From Hexactinellida sp. DTS-2022 (Eukaryota; Porifera; Hexactinellida), in NCBI GenBank assembly GCA_028753945.1, contig JAPNXP010000002.1:12586001-12650000 (forward strand): 64,000 nt of DNA. The letters run 5' to 3'. Below the pieces are notes generated by a model. The model was not told the DNA's origin. It saw nothing but the letters and a program-made list of their open reading frames with translations, and searched no databases. Positions 43,335-54,232 of this stretch are shown here, piece by piece. Within the stretch, counting starts at the first letter, position 1. Each line of letters opens with the position of its first letter. The position numbers were made by a program, and so were the translations under genes.

Positions 43335-43793
43335 CAGAGATGCAGCGGTCCGGAAATTTCATGCACCGGACCGGACCGTCATGATTTTTTTCTGGACGGT
43401 CCGGACCGGTCCAGACCGTCATAATTTTTTTCTGGACAATCCGGGCCGGTCCAGAACATGAACCGGTCCAGGCAGATGAACTGGTCCAGACCGATGTACT
43501 GGTCCAGACCGAAATATCCCTTATTTAGACAGTTATAGACCGCATAGTAGAGTGATTACTTATGAGCTTGTAAACGATGGGAAATATCGGATTGGAGCCT
43601 GATCGTTTATCCAATCTAGGATGAGTCCAGACCTATGAACCGGTCCAGACCGATGTACGGTCCAGACCGTTATATCGTTAATTTGGACCGGTCCAGACCG
43701 CACTTGAAAATAGCGGACGGACCGACCTGAGACCGGTCGGCCCGGTCAGGTCCCGGTCTGGGCGGAAGTCCGGTTCAGACAGCTGCATCTCTG
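43335..43793. mobile_element. hAT MITE built of GGTCCGGACC/GGTCCAGACC words
   Basis: Ends CAGAGATGCAGCGGTCCGG and CAGCTGCATCTCTG. The exact 8-bp TSD GTCTAATA is at 43327-43334 and 43794-43801. The interior consists largely of GGTCCAGACCG and CCGGACCGG in both orientations. Confidence 0.95.
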
Positions 43794-43801
43794 GTCTAAT
43801 A

Positions 43802-44324
43802 CACTTTGTAACTATTATTAAACTATTGTAACATCAAATGTACTCTACTAAAAAACAAATGCAAAGGAACTGCCAAAAAGAAGAAATTTGAAATATGTTT
43901 TCATAATCATCTTGTATAAGACTATTGAAGAGAGATTATCTCACTGAAGACAAATGTAAGAAAATAAATAAGTCTATCCAAAATTGATCATGCTGACCCG
44001 GATCTCTTCTACAGCATTTACCTTAATCAGCCCAAACAACTGTTTCCATTCTCTCCCAGAATAAACCGCTGTATAAACCGCTGTATAAATCCCTGATAAT
44101 GTATACGATATATAATGTCACTAATAATATAATACAGTTTGATCAAATAAAGTCATCAACATCATAATAGTTGTTAACAATTTTAATAAGTATTAAAATT
44201 ATCGATACGGTAAATTTTGACCAAAAGTTGATAACAGAAGTGTAATAATAATGTAATAAATGTAATAATTTATCTCAAGCGAAATAATAAATGTCAAAAA
44301 GACCAATAAATATATTTAAATATA
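43802..44324. other. No gene recognised
   Basis: AT-rich; a tandem CCGCTGTATAAA duplication at 44068-44092 only. Confidence 0.4.
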
Positions 44325-44460
44325 CCGTATACTCTAATAGTAGCCTATTCGAATAATCGCCTACCTCCAATAATGCCCCCCAAATTAGCAAATACAAATT
44401 TACAACGGGCCCTGAGAAAATTTCTTTATCTAATATTAGTTCAATACGATTATCAACCAA
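44325..44460. repeat. MITE C, partial copy
   Basis: Begins CCGTATACTCTAATAGTAGC after TA and continues with GCCTACCTCCAATAATGCCC like the copy at 37780; the right end is missing. Confidence 0.75.
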
Positions 44461-44548
44461 CTATACTAATTACTAAATAAATTGTATAGGAAGTTAATTA
44501 ATTAAGTTAATTAACTTGCAAATTGTATAATACGATCAAGGAATTATC

Positions 44549-45112
44549 CAGGGCTAATCATGAGTCACCGAGTCATTTGACTCGTGAAAATTCAGTGACT
44601 CGAGTCACCGAGTCAATTGACTCGTGACAAAATTCAGTGACTCGAGTCACCGAGTCAATTGACTCGTGACAAAATTCAGTGACTAGAGTCATCGAGTCAG
44701 TTGACTCGTGACAAAATTCAGTGACTCGAGTCACCGAGTCTGACTCGATGACTCGTGGCGACTCGCGAGTCATCAACTCAATGAATATAATCAGATTAGT
44801 AAAAGAATATTCAGGTAATACTCAATTTCCAATTGCTTAATCTTACCATACGTACACATCAATAATTCGCGTTCCTGAACACGATGGTTCGCGAATCCTG
44901 ACTCGATGACTCGCAAGTCCTGACTCGAGTAACCGAGTGAATTGACTCGTGACAAAATTCGATGACTCGAGTCACCGAGTGAATTGACTCGTGACAAATT
45001 TCGATGACTCGAGTCACCGAGTGAATTGACTCGTGACAAATTTCGATGACTCGAGTCACCGAGTCTGACTCGCGAGTCATCGAGTCAATGAAGTGACTCG
45101 TGAAAAGCCCGG
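44549..45112. mobile_element. hAT-like MITE built of GACTCGAGTCACCGAGTCA words
   Basis: Ends CAGGGCTAATCATGAGTC and GACTCGTGAAAAGCCCGG. The exact 8-bp TSD GAATTATC is at 44541-44548 and 45113-45120. Two blocks of approximately 46-bp units containing GACTCGAGTCACCGAGT flank a short unique centre (44780-44880). Confidence 0.92.
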
Positions 45113-45309
45113 GAATTATCCAGGAGATGAGATGCTCCTTTTGGAGCATGAATTGGGGAAATTTGAACTTAGGAGCGCAAAATGCTCTACTATAGCGTAA
45201 CATTAATTTGTGATTTAGGCGTATGAAAATTGGATCAGACCAGGATTAGGAGAGTAATTACAAATGGCTGTATAATACACTGAATACTATAATGTGCACT
45301 CCTAAATTT

Positions 45310-45439
45310 CAGCCCTGGGGCTGATTACTAGTGAGTGATTACGATTACGATTACGATTACGAATACGAATATGATTACGGGAAATGTTGTAATCGATTAC
45401 AATCGATTACGATTGTAATCGTAATCAGCCCCAAGCCTG
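45310..45439. mobile_element. GATTAC-word MITE, copy 2
   Basis: Ends CAGCCCTGGGGCTGATTAC and GTAATCAGCCCCAAGCCTG, with the same interior as the copy at 23239-23350. CTCCTAA repeats lie on both sides. It sits at the outer edge of fold-back E. Confidence 0.8.
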
Positions 45440-45442
45440 CTC

Positions 45443-46210
45443 CTAATCATGGCCTGCTATATAATACGGCTAGATAAGTCAAGTATTTGCTAATTTATTT
45501 CCAGGCCAGTGTTTACTTAGTAATTGCTCGTAAAATGAATTACCTATCGTCATGGAATAAACTAAACTTAGGTTTTCAAAACGCCAGAAACATCTAAAAT
45601 ACTTCTGAGAATGATTTCTCACCACAATGACGTAATCAAATATACATACCCATATATGGCAATGATGTTAAATAAATGTTAATTTTTAGATAATTTGAGA
45701 ATCTAACTTTGCCGTTTTTATCCTATTGCATTTTTCTTGTTAAAAACTAACTACAGTAACAAATTATGTCATTCCTTTCACTCAAATTCTTTTCAACGTC
45801 AATGTAAGTAAATAATTATACTTTTTAAATGTATAGTTAGATTTTAATCTAAGTCTTAAAAGTGCTGTTTGACGATGTACATGTTGCCCAGTCAGGTTAA
45901 TGACCGTTCTTGTGACTTATTTAGCTAATGTTCACTGAATCTCTACTTAAAATCTCTACTTCATAATTAGTATTAATTACCATATATGGGTATGCACATT
46001 TGATTACGTCATTGTGGTTAAATCCGATGAGAAATCATTCTCAGAAGTATTTAGATGTTTCTGGCGTATTTGAAAACCTAAGTTTAGTTTATTCCATGAC
46101 GATAGGTAATTCATTTTACGAGCAATTACAAGTAAACACTGGCCTGGAAATAAATTAGCAAATACTTGACTTATCTAGCCGTATTATACTATAGTAGGTC
46201 ATGTCCTAAT
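45443..46210. mobile_element. Fold-back element E
   Basis: Arms of about 215 bp (45443-45655 and 45987-46210) are inverted: for example GGCTAGATAAGTCAAGTATT against AATACTTGACTTATCTAGCC. A unique centre of about 330 bp has no ORF. Ends near CCTAATCATGGCC and GGTCATGTCCTAATG. Confidence 0.85.
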
Positions 46211-46719
46211 GTATATATGCATTTACTTATTTAGAACCTAAATTTTTACAAATTGTTATATAATCAAAATATGGAATAAAGTAATGTCTAGTAATTTAAT
46301 TAAATTATTATAAGAATCTCTTCTCTGATAAATTGAACTTCCTACAATACAAATAAACCTTTTAAGATTCCACAACAATATAAAATCACAAAATCAGACA
46401 AATTGACATTGTATAAGTAAACAATTTATAATGTTAGGATAATTTTTATTTAATAATACTAAATTAACAGAATAATATCAATCGAAGCTAATATACAAAT
46501 TTTTTCGACTAATTGGGTCAAAATTATGTTATTTGAGTCCAAATGTGCTAATCTGTGCAAAAATTGGGTAAAGAGCTCAAATGCGCTTAAAAATTCAAAT
46601 TTTCAAATAAACGGTTCAAAATCGAGTTAATAGCGTAAAATAACGTGCGGAATATCCATATCACCCTATTGTAGAGTATATATGTACGCATTCATAATGA
46701 TAGTATAATATGATAAATA
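46211..46719. other. No gene recognised
   Basis: AT-rich intergenic DNA without visible repeats. Confidence 0.4.
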
Positions 46720-46721
46720 CA

Positions 46722-46895
46722 GTAGAACTTCGTTAGTACGAACGCCAGGGGACCATGAAAATGTGTTCGCCTTATCCGGAATTCCTATTAACCGGTGTCA
46801 TTTGTATTGAAATTTGAAAGGTTTTAAGGGACTGAAATAGTGATGGTATAAACTGAAATTTCGTATTAACTGTGTTCGTACTAATGAATCACTTG
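46722..46895. mobile_element. MITE with ACTTCGTTAGTACGAAC end, copy 1
   Basis: CAGTAGAACTTCGTTAGTAC at the left and GTGTTCGTACTAATGAATCA at the right; TATCCGG and TATTAACCGG inside. The related copy is at 48574-48735. Confidence 0.6.
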
Positions 46896-47034
46896 ATGAG
46901 TACCTAATATCAATACTAAGAATACAATAACTGTTATAAAACTAACAGTTACCAGATAAAATTAGTCACCCAGTGTATTAATGCATTAAAATATGCTAAT
47001 AATATTAATTGTTGGTTATATACTCTAAATAGAT

Positions 47035-48279
47035 CTATTGATTCTTAGGCATATAACTCAATCCTGGCATGATTGGGAATGGATGCGCCTCTGTATTGAA
47101 TACCCATTTGTCCAATGGGTAAACGTCATTGTCGGAGAAGATTAAATACAGATATTTCAGTGTTTCAGCAAGGAAGAAGGACTGTTGGACATCATCGAAC
47201 TGAGTGGGAACAGAATATACGCTTCTTATTCCACTATATCCGTTTTCAGTGCGTGTGTGTCTCTCAAGTGCCTTTACAACTTCCCATGCCCAGTCTCTGT
47301 ATTTCTGTTTATGTGTAACACGCCATAACACAAAGTATGATTCTACTGTCTCAGGACGGAGCAAGTATACATATTCATTAGGTCTGTTTGAACGTGCTTC
47401 TTGGCCTCCGTTAAAGTGGAACGCTTCAGGACCTAGCTTTGTGTCTGACCTGTCATAGCTTTCATGACAAGTACTAGTTAATTCTTCTCCAATCTCTAAA
47501 TACTCAGTCTGTGCTGTATCAGTCGCGTCTAAAGAACTAAGTGCAAATAGTCCACCTGCAAAACATCCCAAGTGATCCATTTTGCTATCTGCCCGCCCGT
47601 TCCTCAAGTCAGCAATGTAAAGTAGCCCAGTACTTGACCGTTTCAACATATGCGTTCGAATAGCATCCATAGCATCATAGTACATTTCCTTTGCATCGCT
47701 ATCTGTACGACTGGTGAGTAAATAAGTTTTGTATAAATACTCATAGAAACTATCCCCTAGTGCGCCTAAGCTAATGTGGCTCTGTCCCCATGATTTTGAA
47801 TGCGGATTTATGTAATTAGGATAAAGTCCATTGCTTTTTGGTAAATCTTTAAGTATATTTCTAATATTGAGTACTTTCTGATAATACACAGGATTTTGAG
47901 TTAGGTAGCTTAGATATAAGAATTCTAAATGTAGAGTACCAATTTCTGCTAAAATTGATGAACCGCCTGCCCAACCCCAGCTCTTACCACCGCCAGTAAC
48001 AGGATTAATTAAAGAAAACGGTATTCCTGATGGTGAGTTAAATGCCGGTAACAAAAGATCGGCACACTCCTTAGCTTTGTCCAAAAATAATTTATCCTTC
48101 GTCATGGTGTATATAGAAATTAATCCAGCTACGTAACGAATATTCAACTCGAATAAAGATAGGTCAGCAGATACTTTAAGATCTAGTTTATCACGTACCC
48201 ATTCCCTTGCTCTCTCGAATTCATCTTTCATATCCATCATCCATAATGTATCTAGGCTGTCCACTATCGTCATTCCGAT
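47035..48279 (-). CDS. Class I alpha-1,2-mannosidase (GH47), C-terminal exon
   Basis: This enzyme trims Man9 N-glycans in the ER/Golgi lumen. The exon opens at a 3' splice site (TTTATAG before 48279) and encodes IGMTIVDSLDTLWMM, the conserved motif that follows the first catalytic Glu region. Further GH47 landmarks: DLSLFELNIRYVAG, GWAGGSSILAEIGTLHLEF, SHISLGALGDSFYEYL, the cysteine pair DHLGCFAGG and STCHESYD, LGPEAFHF, LRPETVESYFVLWR, DDVQQSFFLAETLKYLYLIF and FNTEAHPFP near the C-terminus. The order and the LGPEAF and QQSFFLAETLKYLYL stretches point to Golgi mannosidase IA/IB rather than EDEM. The cytoplasmic tail, membrane anchor and first part of the barrel must lie in upstream exons, not recognised between 48280 and 50000. 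No frameshift, so probably functional. Confidence 0.9.
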   Translation of the reverse strand: MGMTIVDSLDTLWMMDMKDEFERAREWVRDKLDLKVSADLSLFELNIRYVAGLISIYTMTKDKLFLDKAKECADLLLPAFNSPSGIPFSLINPVTGGGKSWGWAGGSSILAEIGTLHLEFLYLSYLTQNPVYYQKVLNIRNILKDLPKSNGLYPNYINPHSKSWGQSHISLGALGDSFYEYLYKTYLLTSRTDSDAKEMYYDAMDAIRTHMLKRSSTGLLYIADLRNGRADSKMDHLGCFAGGLFALSSLDATDTAQTEYLEIGEELTSTCHESYDRSDTKLGPEAFHFNGGQEARSNRPNEYVYLLRPETVESYFVLWRVTHKQKYRDWAWEVVKALERHTRTENGYSGIRSVYSVPTQFDDVQQSFFLAETLKYLYLIFSDNDVYPLDKWVFNTEAHPFPIMPGLSYMPKNQ

Positions 48280-48290
48280 CTATAAAGTGT
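48278..48290 (-). other. 3' splice site of the mannosidase exon
   Basis: On the minus strand AG at 48281-48280 precedes ATCGGAATG; reading from it gives the conserved Ile-Gly before the Thr-Ile-Val-Asp motif, so the exon starts upstream of the first ATG. Confidence 0.7.
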
Positions 48291-48573
48291 ACTGTTATAC
48301 CCACACGCTATGAGATACCATAAGCGACAACGTTTAAGGCTCGAAATAAAAAAGTTTGGGGGGGTCTGACCCCGGAAGAAATGGGAGTTGGCGCCTATGT
48401 GCGAATTTTACAAGGATAATTTTTTAATAGTTATAGATTGCACTATCAGCTAGTCTCCAGCCTCGTGCGAAGAGATAACAATTAGATAACAATTAATCAA
48501 ATATTAAGATTAGATTGCCTAACTTATAAGACAATCCCAGTTCTAATTCAGTTTACGGATAATATTTACAGAA

Positions 48574-48735
48574 TACAGTAAAACTTCGTTAGTTCGAACC
48601 CCAAGGGGACAAACAAAATGTGTACGCGTTATCCGGGATTCGTATTAACCAATATATTTTGTAAAAGCTTTGAAGGGGGCTGAAATAGTGTTCGTATTAA
48701 CCAGAATTTTTAAGTAACCTAACGAGGTATACATT
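48574..48735. mobile_element. MITE with ACTTCGTTAGTTCGAAC end, copy 2
   Basis: CAGTAAAACTTCGTTAGTTC at the left and GTAACCTAACGAGG at the right; the interior resembles copy 1 at 46722. Confidence 0.55.
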
Positions 48736-48976
48736 AAATTATAGGATAAGTTTCTAGCTCCATCTTATGGGAGGAATTATATAGAAAAAAGAAAATCAAT
48801 CAAATAACTTCGCTATATAAAATAAACCCTCGCTAATCCGAACGGGACATCCAAAATATATTTTAATAAAAGAGGTAAAAGTTTAAATATACTAGCTATA
48901 TTACTATGGAAGAGGATTAATGATATGTCCAACAAGTGGACAAGTATTGTAAGTAGTACATGATAAGTTAAAATAT

Positions 48977-49800
48977 AAAATTACACCTGTGACGACAGCT
49001 TGTTCCTTTTGGAGGCACCATTTTTATGGTTGGTGGATTGATAGTGCTTCCAAAAAGAACATGCTGTCGACACAGGTGTAATTTTAGTTTTTTTCATCAC
49101 ATCATCATCACTATAAGCTGTTAAACCATTTCACAAAGAGGCAACGACACTTAGAGTGGTGGAAGTTTCCTTTAAGCGCACTTAATTTCAGAGATTATCA
49201 ATTTACAGTAGAATAAAATATGTGATGCGTCAGCAATTTTTATGTGATGTTGGGTGGGGGGTTTATCTGAATTTTCTTGGCCGGCACTTTTTTTATAGAA
49301 TTAAACTTTTATGGCACCCTAAATGTGTCAGCCATAATACATAATCGGTATAATTCAATGATGAGACATTATTTGAAGGAGGTAAAATATGTACGTTTCA
49401 AAATAGGGATTTATCCAGGAGTTTCCATGGCGAAAAATAATGTCTGAGACCTGGCACCAAATTAAGTGCCAACCCGGCGCTAAATGGAATCACACTGCAA
49501 GCACTTTTGCACCTCAACCGATGCCTGGCTGGCACCTAAAAGTGCCAGCCAGGTACCTAAATAAACCCCTGGATGTTGGGTCTCACCCGACACCAACCAA
49601 CCCATTCGAAATATATAATTCACAAAATAGTAAAAACAAATTTTTTGACGATGTCATCAACATCTCAAGGTGTCTGGACAGATTTGTGGGGGTGTTACGT
49701 GGGATAGGGGTCTATTTCTAATTTGGAGTTTGTTTCTATCTTGTATCATCACTGAGAATTATATTAATTAGTTAAATTAATATTAAAAACTTATCAATAA
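48977..49800. repeat. Hairpin repeat family H, copy 2
   Basis: Stem-loop at 48977-49085: left arm AAATTACACCTGTGACGACA, right arm TGTCGACACAGGTGTAATTT. The family body follows and is interrupted by the insertion at 49256-49571. Confidence 0.9.
49256..49571. mobile_element. GTGCCGGCC-word element in family H copy 2
   Basis: Left end GGGGGGTTTATCTGAATTTT, right end GGTACCTAAATAAACCCCTG. The direct repeat GATGTTGGGT is on both sides (49246-49255 and 49572-49581). The interior contains TGGCACCTAAAAGTGCCAGCC. A related element is at 50865-51410. Confidence 0.75.
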
Positions 49801-49987
49801 ATCTCTATATTAATAAAACTATTGTTATATCAGCAGAGTTATTGGGAAATTTATGTATAAGTATTAATTTTTTTTGAATTTTATCAGAATATGTTAGTCC
49901 TAAATCCATTTCTCATCACCACTTAATAAATTTTCTTAGACAACATTGATTTAAATTTAGCTAAAGCACGAAATGTATCAGTTAATA

Positions 49988-50171
49988 CAGTCAACTCCGC
50001 TTAATAGAGCCACCGGTTAATCGGTTTACCCGCTATTCGGGTCAAAATTTCACAGAATTTATAGGACAGAATTACAGTTTGGCTTACAATATTTTCGGGT
50101 AATCGGTTTCTCCGCTTAATCGGGTCAAAACAACCTGGTCCCGAGGTGGCTCTATTAAGCGGAGTTGACTG
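49988..50171. mobile_element. CAGTCAACTCC MITE (TA target), copy 2
   Basis: CAGTCAACTCCGCTTAATAG and CTATTAAGCGGAGTTGACTG are perfect ends, flanked by TA (49986-49987 and 50172-50173). 184 bp. Confidence 0.92.
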
Positions 50172-50284
50172 TATACTTATGCGGATATCCTTTATACAGC
50201 TGAGTCTTATTCTGTAGAATAATCAAAAAATGTATAAAAGATTTATTGTATTGAGTAGGATGGGCGGTTAACCAGTTAATCATG

Positions 50285-50610
50285 CAGACATGGGGTCAAG
50301 CGGATCAAGCCCTTTCAAAGGAGTAAAGTCCAAGTCCATTCCTTATCAGAAGGGCTTAAGCCCAAGCCCATTTTAGAAAAGGGCTTACGTCCAAGTTCAA
50401 GCCCTTAATAACGGGCTTAAGTCCGGACTTAAGTCTTTCACTCTAATATTTAGAAATCCATACCGCATTTTATTGAATAAGAGCCTTGAAAAGGGATTGA
50501 AAAAGGGCTTGAAGCTCATATATAAAGGACTTAAGTTCAAATTTGGACTTAAGCCCTCTCAAAATGGGCTTAAGCCCTTTGGGGCTTGGCCCTCATGCCT
50601 GTAACCGTAG
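50285..50610. mobile_element. GGGCTTAAGCCC word-repeat element
   Basis: The word GGGCTTAAG/CTTAAGCCC is reiterated in both orientations between two halves of a sequence that is contiguous at 56940-57000 (GGTTAACCG... and GTAACCGTAGC). It is therefore an insertion. The flanks CATGCAGA and CATGCCTG may be a diverged 8-bp TSD. Confidence 0.65.
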
Positions 50611-50639
50611 CCTCAGATCGGTTAACAAACCCCAAACAT

Positions 50640-50830
50640 GGTCCAGAATTAATAGGAAAGACCATACACTCTTGAAATCTGAAAATTGGCATGCAAGGGT
50701 TATTTTACACGCTGACAACGATCTATTGGTTTTCTAACGAAATAACGGGATTATGACGTCATAAAGGCACAAATTTGGGAATAACACTTTCAGATTTTAT
50801 TCTATTCGCCCAAAATTTTAGATGTGTACA
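50640..50830. repeat. Inverted fragment of the 16560-18090 repeat
   Basis: Carries CCAGAATTAATAGGAAAGAC, GACAACGATCTATTGG and GGGATTATGACGTCATAAAG, matching 16620-16790 in the opposite orientation but without the microsatellite. Confidence 0.75.
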
Positions 50831-50864
50831 ACATACAATCAGACACACCATAGCCTATCGTGGC

Positions 50865-51410
50865 TGGCACTTTATTATGAAGGTAGAAATTTTCCGGCAC
50901 CCTAGAGGTATAAGCCACAGTGGCGCAAATAGGGGGGGGCGTGAGCCCACCCCGTAAAGTTGAAGGGGGGCAACATTAATGGTGCGGGTGTTAACGTGTC
51001 CTCTGGATAAAAATTAAATGTTCAATATAAATTCGGATAGTAAATATACGTATAATTCATTAAAAAATGTCATCTGTTGCATTCAAATTTTTTTCCGGAG
51101 GGAAAGCCTCCCGGATACCAAAAGAATCGCTCGCTACACTAGCTCCGCGGCCCCCCCAACTTTAACCTCAGACTTGTAAAACTTTGCGCCATAATACATA
51201 ATCAGTATAATTCAATGATGTGGCATTATTTTAAGGAGGTAAAACTGCTACGATGCACAAACAGTTGTTTATCCAAGCATTTCTGGACGAGAAAATCTGC
51301 CAATACACCCGGCACCTAAATCGATTCGAAAATGACGCACTTTTTGACCACAACTGATGCTTGGCCGGCACTTTAAAGTGCCGGCCAGGCACCTAAATAA
51401 ACCCCTGGGA
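50865..51410. mobile_element. GTGCCGGCC-word element, second copy with an insertion
   Basis: Matches 49256-49571 at both sides (CATAATACATAATC, AGTGCCGGCCAGGCACC, AAATAAACCCCTGG). At about 50919-51192 it holds a further insert beginning CAGTGGCGCAAATAGGGG and ending TTTGCGCC, with long G and C runs. Confidence 0.65.
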
Positions 51411-51583
51411 CACACGTATACCGATTTATGGATTGTTGCGTCACGTAGGTACTAATTTTGGATTCAGCTCTTACAATTTTGATTCAATCGTCAAACAATT
51501 TTGTTACATTCCAAAATATATTGTATTGCATGTGTCTACAAATTTATATAATTTTCGCATTTAATCTCCGCCAGGCAATAACA

Positions 51584-51840
51584 AAATCCAAATTGGAGCT
51601 GTGCCGACACATGTTCCTTTGGAGGCACTATATTTATTTGGTTGGTTAATTGATAGTGCCTCCAAAAGAATATGCTGTCGACACAGCTGCAATTTTGGAT
51701 TTTTTCGCCAAGTCATCAACGCCTCGAAGTGTTATACCCAATTATCAAGATGTCACGAGACAAAGGAACGATTTGCTAAATTTGAAGTTTGTTTCTATCT
51801 TAAACGAGTTTCGAGAGTAATGATATTCATTAAATAAGCC
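51584..51840. repeat. Hairpin repeat family H, copy 3 (short form)
   Basis: Stem-loop at 51584-51703, then the short body (TCGCCAAGTCATCAACGCCTC, GAAGTTTGTTTCTATCTTAA), like copy 5. Confidence 0.88.
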
Positions 51841-52069
51841 TAAATAAATAAATAAAATTTATACGTATAATTAGTTAATTGTTTCGGCAATATTATCCAC
51901 AGTTAATGTAATTACGTCTAAACATATTCCTTTATTTTATTTATTTGCTTTAACCTATTGAATAATAATATACTACAATTAAATAAAGCCAGTTCGATTT
52001 CAGAAGGAGAATCAATATAATTATCGCAAGTTGAAACAATAGAGCAAGATTTAACAAGTTAAATCAATA
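51841..52069. repeat. Tail with TTGAAACAATAG...TTTAACA phrases
   Basis: The phrase GCAAGTTGAAACAATAGA then ATTTAACAAGTTAA recurs at 52565, 58630, 58690, 59905 and, inverted, at 60340 and 60930. It is part of the family H neighbourhood. No gene. Confidence 0.6.
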
Positions 52070-52071
52070 TA

Positions 52072-52560
52072 CAGTCAACTCCCGTTATAACGAAGTGCTC
52101 GGGAACGTGGTTTGATTTCGTTATCAGCTGAGTTTGTTATAAGCGGAGTTCGTTATAAGCGGAGTTCGTTATAAGCGGAGTTCGTTATAAGCGGAGTTCG
52201 TTATAAGCGGAGTTCGTTATAAGCGGAGTTCGTTATAACCGGAGTTCAATCTTAAAAGAGTTCATTATATGTAGAATTTCGTTGTAACCGGAGTTTCATA
52301 TAAACGGATTTCGTTATAACCGGAATTGATTATAAGCAGAATTCTTATAACCGGAGTTCGTTATAACCGGAGTAAATCAATAGTTTAGAGATACATGGGA
52401 TTTAAATGACTTCGTTATAAGCGGAACTTCGTTATATCCATTTCGTAGTAACCGAAGCTTATATAATGTAATAAGATAGAAGGATTTCTGGACCATTGAA
52501 TGACTTCGTTATAAGCAGGTACCTCGTCATATCCGACTTGGTTATAACGGGAGTTGACTG
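52072..52560. mobile_element. MITE with expanded 16-bp tandem repeats
   Basis: Ends CAGTCAACTCCCGTTATAAC and GTTATAACGGGAGTTGACTG, flanked by TA (52070-52071 and 52561-52562). Inside, GTTATAAGCGGAGTTC is repeated about seven times without interruption from 52135 and then in degenerate form. Confidence 0.93.
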
Positions 52561-53460
52561 TATTTATTACAAGTTGAAACAATAGAATTAGATTTAACAG
52601 TTTTAATGAATTTGAAGTGTGAGTAAACAAAGAAATTTCAACCACAATTTATGGCATGAATTAAACCCATTGTTAGAATTGTCTTCCCCCAACAGACGCA
52701 GAAAAATAAGGTGACTTTTATTGTGTAATAAAAATTGGGGGTTTAGTACAACATTTTTTTGTTATGGACCGAAAGTCTTTGAAAGGAGTAAAAAAATTTT
52801 AATCATAAATCGTAAGTCAGGTGGAAATTAGACGGGAACTTCACACCTACATGCCAAGTTTCAGGAATTAATCTATAAAGGTGTGGCCAGGGCACAGTCT
52901 AAGAAGAAAGAAATTAAAAAAATGCAGCTGTGCCGAAACATGTTCCTTTGGAGGTACTATATTATGGTGGTGGTTCATTGATAGTGCCTCCAAAGGAGCA
53001 TGCTGTCGGCACAGCTGCAATTTTGGTATTTTTTTCGACATGTCACCATCACTATTAAGGTGTTAAATTATTTCAGAAAGGTGTTTCAGAAGGCAACGAC
53101 CCTTAGAGTGGTGGAATTTTCCATTTTGCTCACGTCATTTTAGAGATATTCAAGTTTTAGCATGAATATAATAGGTGATGAATCAGCATTAAAAGTGCGT
53201 GTTTGGTAATAACCCAACGCCAACTAACCCATTTGAATTATATAATTCACAAAATTGTAAAAACACAATTTCTTGATGATGTCATCGTCACCTCAAGGTG
53301 TCAAGACCCATTTGTACAGGTGGTACGTGGCATAAGGACCAATTGATAAATTGAAAGTTTGTTTCTATCTTATGTAATTTATGAGATTAATGAAATTTAG
53401 CAAACTAGTATAAATAATTATTGAAATTATTAATAATTTAACACCATTATTATGTACAGC
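52561..53460. repeat. Hairpin repeat family H, copy 4
   Basis: Leader with GAAATTTCAACC and CCTACATGCCAAGTTTCAGG; stem-loop at 52921-53022 (GCAGCTGTGCCG arm and CGGCACAGCTGC arm); then the long body up to TTGTTTCTATCTTATG. Ends just before fold-back D. Confidence 0.9.
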
Positions 53461-54232
53461 CAGGGACTTCTTTAGTATAGGGACTGTAAACTTGTTTTAC
53501 GGTAAAATTAGCGTAGGCCTAAAATAGTATTGTTACTTATTGATGTCCCGTCATCCGCTAATGCTAGACACAGGAAATGTAATATTGTCGTATAGGAAGT
53601 CATATTTTGGGAGTCCAACGGTCATATTGGTTTATCGAAAATATTTGTGGAATGTAAGTTATGCGATTTTCACACCCTTCCATATATGGTAATATTGTTA
53701 AAATCTCGAGATTACTTAACTTTATACATATTAAATGTATCATTTTCGTACAGGAAATCATATTTTGGGAGTCCAACGGTCATATTGGTTCATCGAAAAT
53801 ATTTGTGGAATGTAAGTTATGCGATTTTCACACCTTTCCATATAGTATGGTAATATTCTTGAAATCTCGAGATTACTTAACTTTATCCATATGAAATTTA
53901 TTATTGGCGAATGGGAAATTGGAATTCATATTAGGGACTCAGTAGATCACAATGATTTACATAAGGCGTTCCCCTTAGCATAGCCTACTCTATATATGGC
54001 CTGACAGTAACCTAGAAAATGTGGACCAAGGATGAAGGAGAAGATGGTAATATTTATCCAACCACAATATTTAATATCTAGAATAATAATAATAATCAAC
54101 CACATTAATTAGAAATATACTTGAAATATATACAATTATTGATCAGATTTTATTCAAAACTCTTCTATTGACGTAAAATCTCATGCTTTCAATTTCGCTT
54201 AGGTATTTTATTCATATTAGCTTCTATTCATG

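Noticed and set aside
44573-45203. ORFs with VTRVTEFCHES repeats
   Set aside because: They are frames through the GACTCGAGTCA word repeats of a MITE.
47115-47458. Plus-strand ORFs in the mannosidase region
   Set aside because: They are antisense to a clearly conserved coding exon.
48282-50000. Search for the 5' exons of the mannosidase
   Set aside because: No frame gave the expected WNYK-like or membrane-anchor sequence; the interval is repeats.
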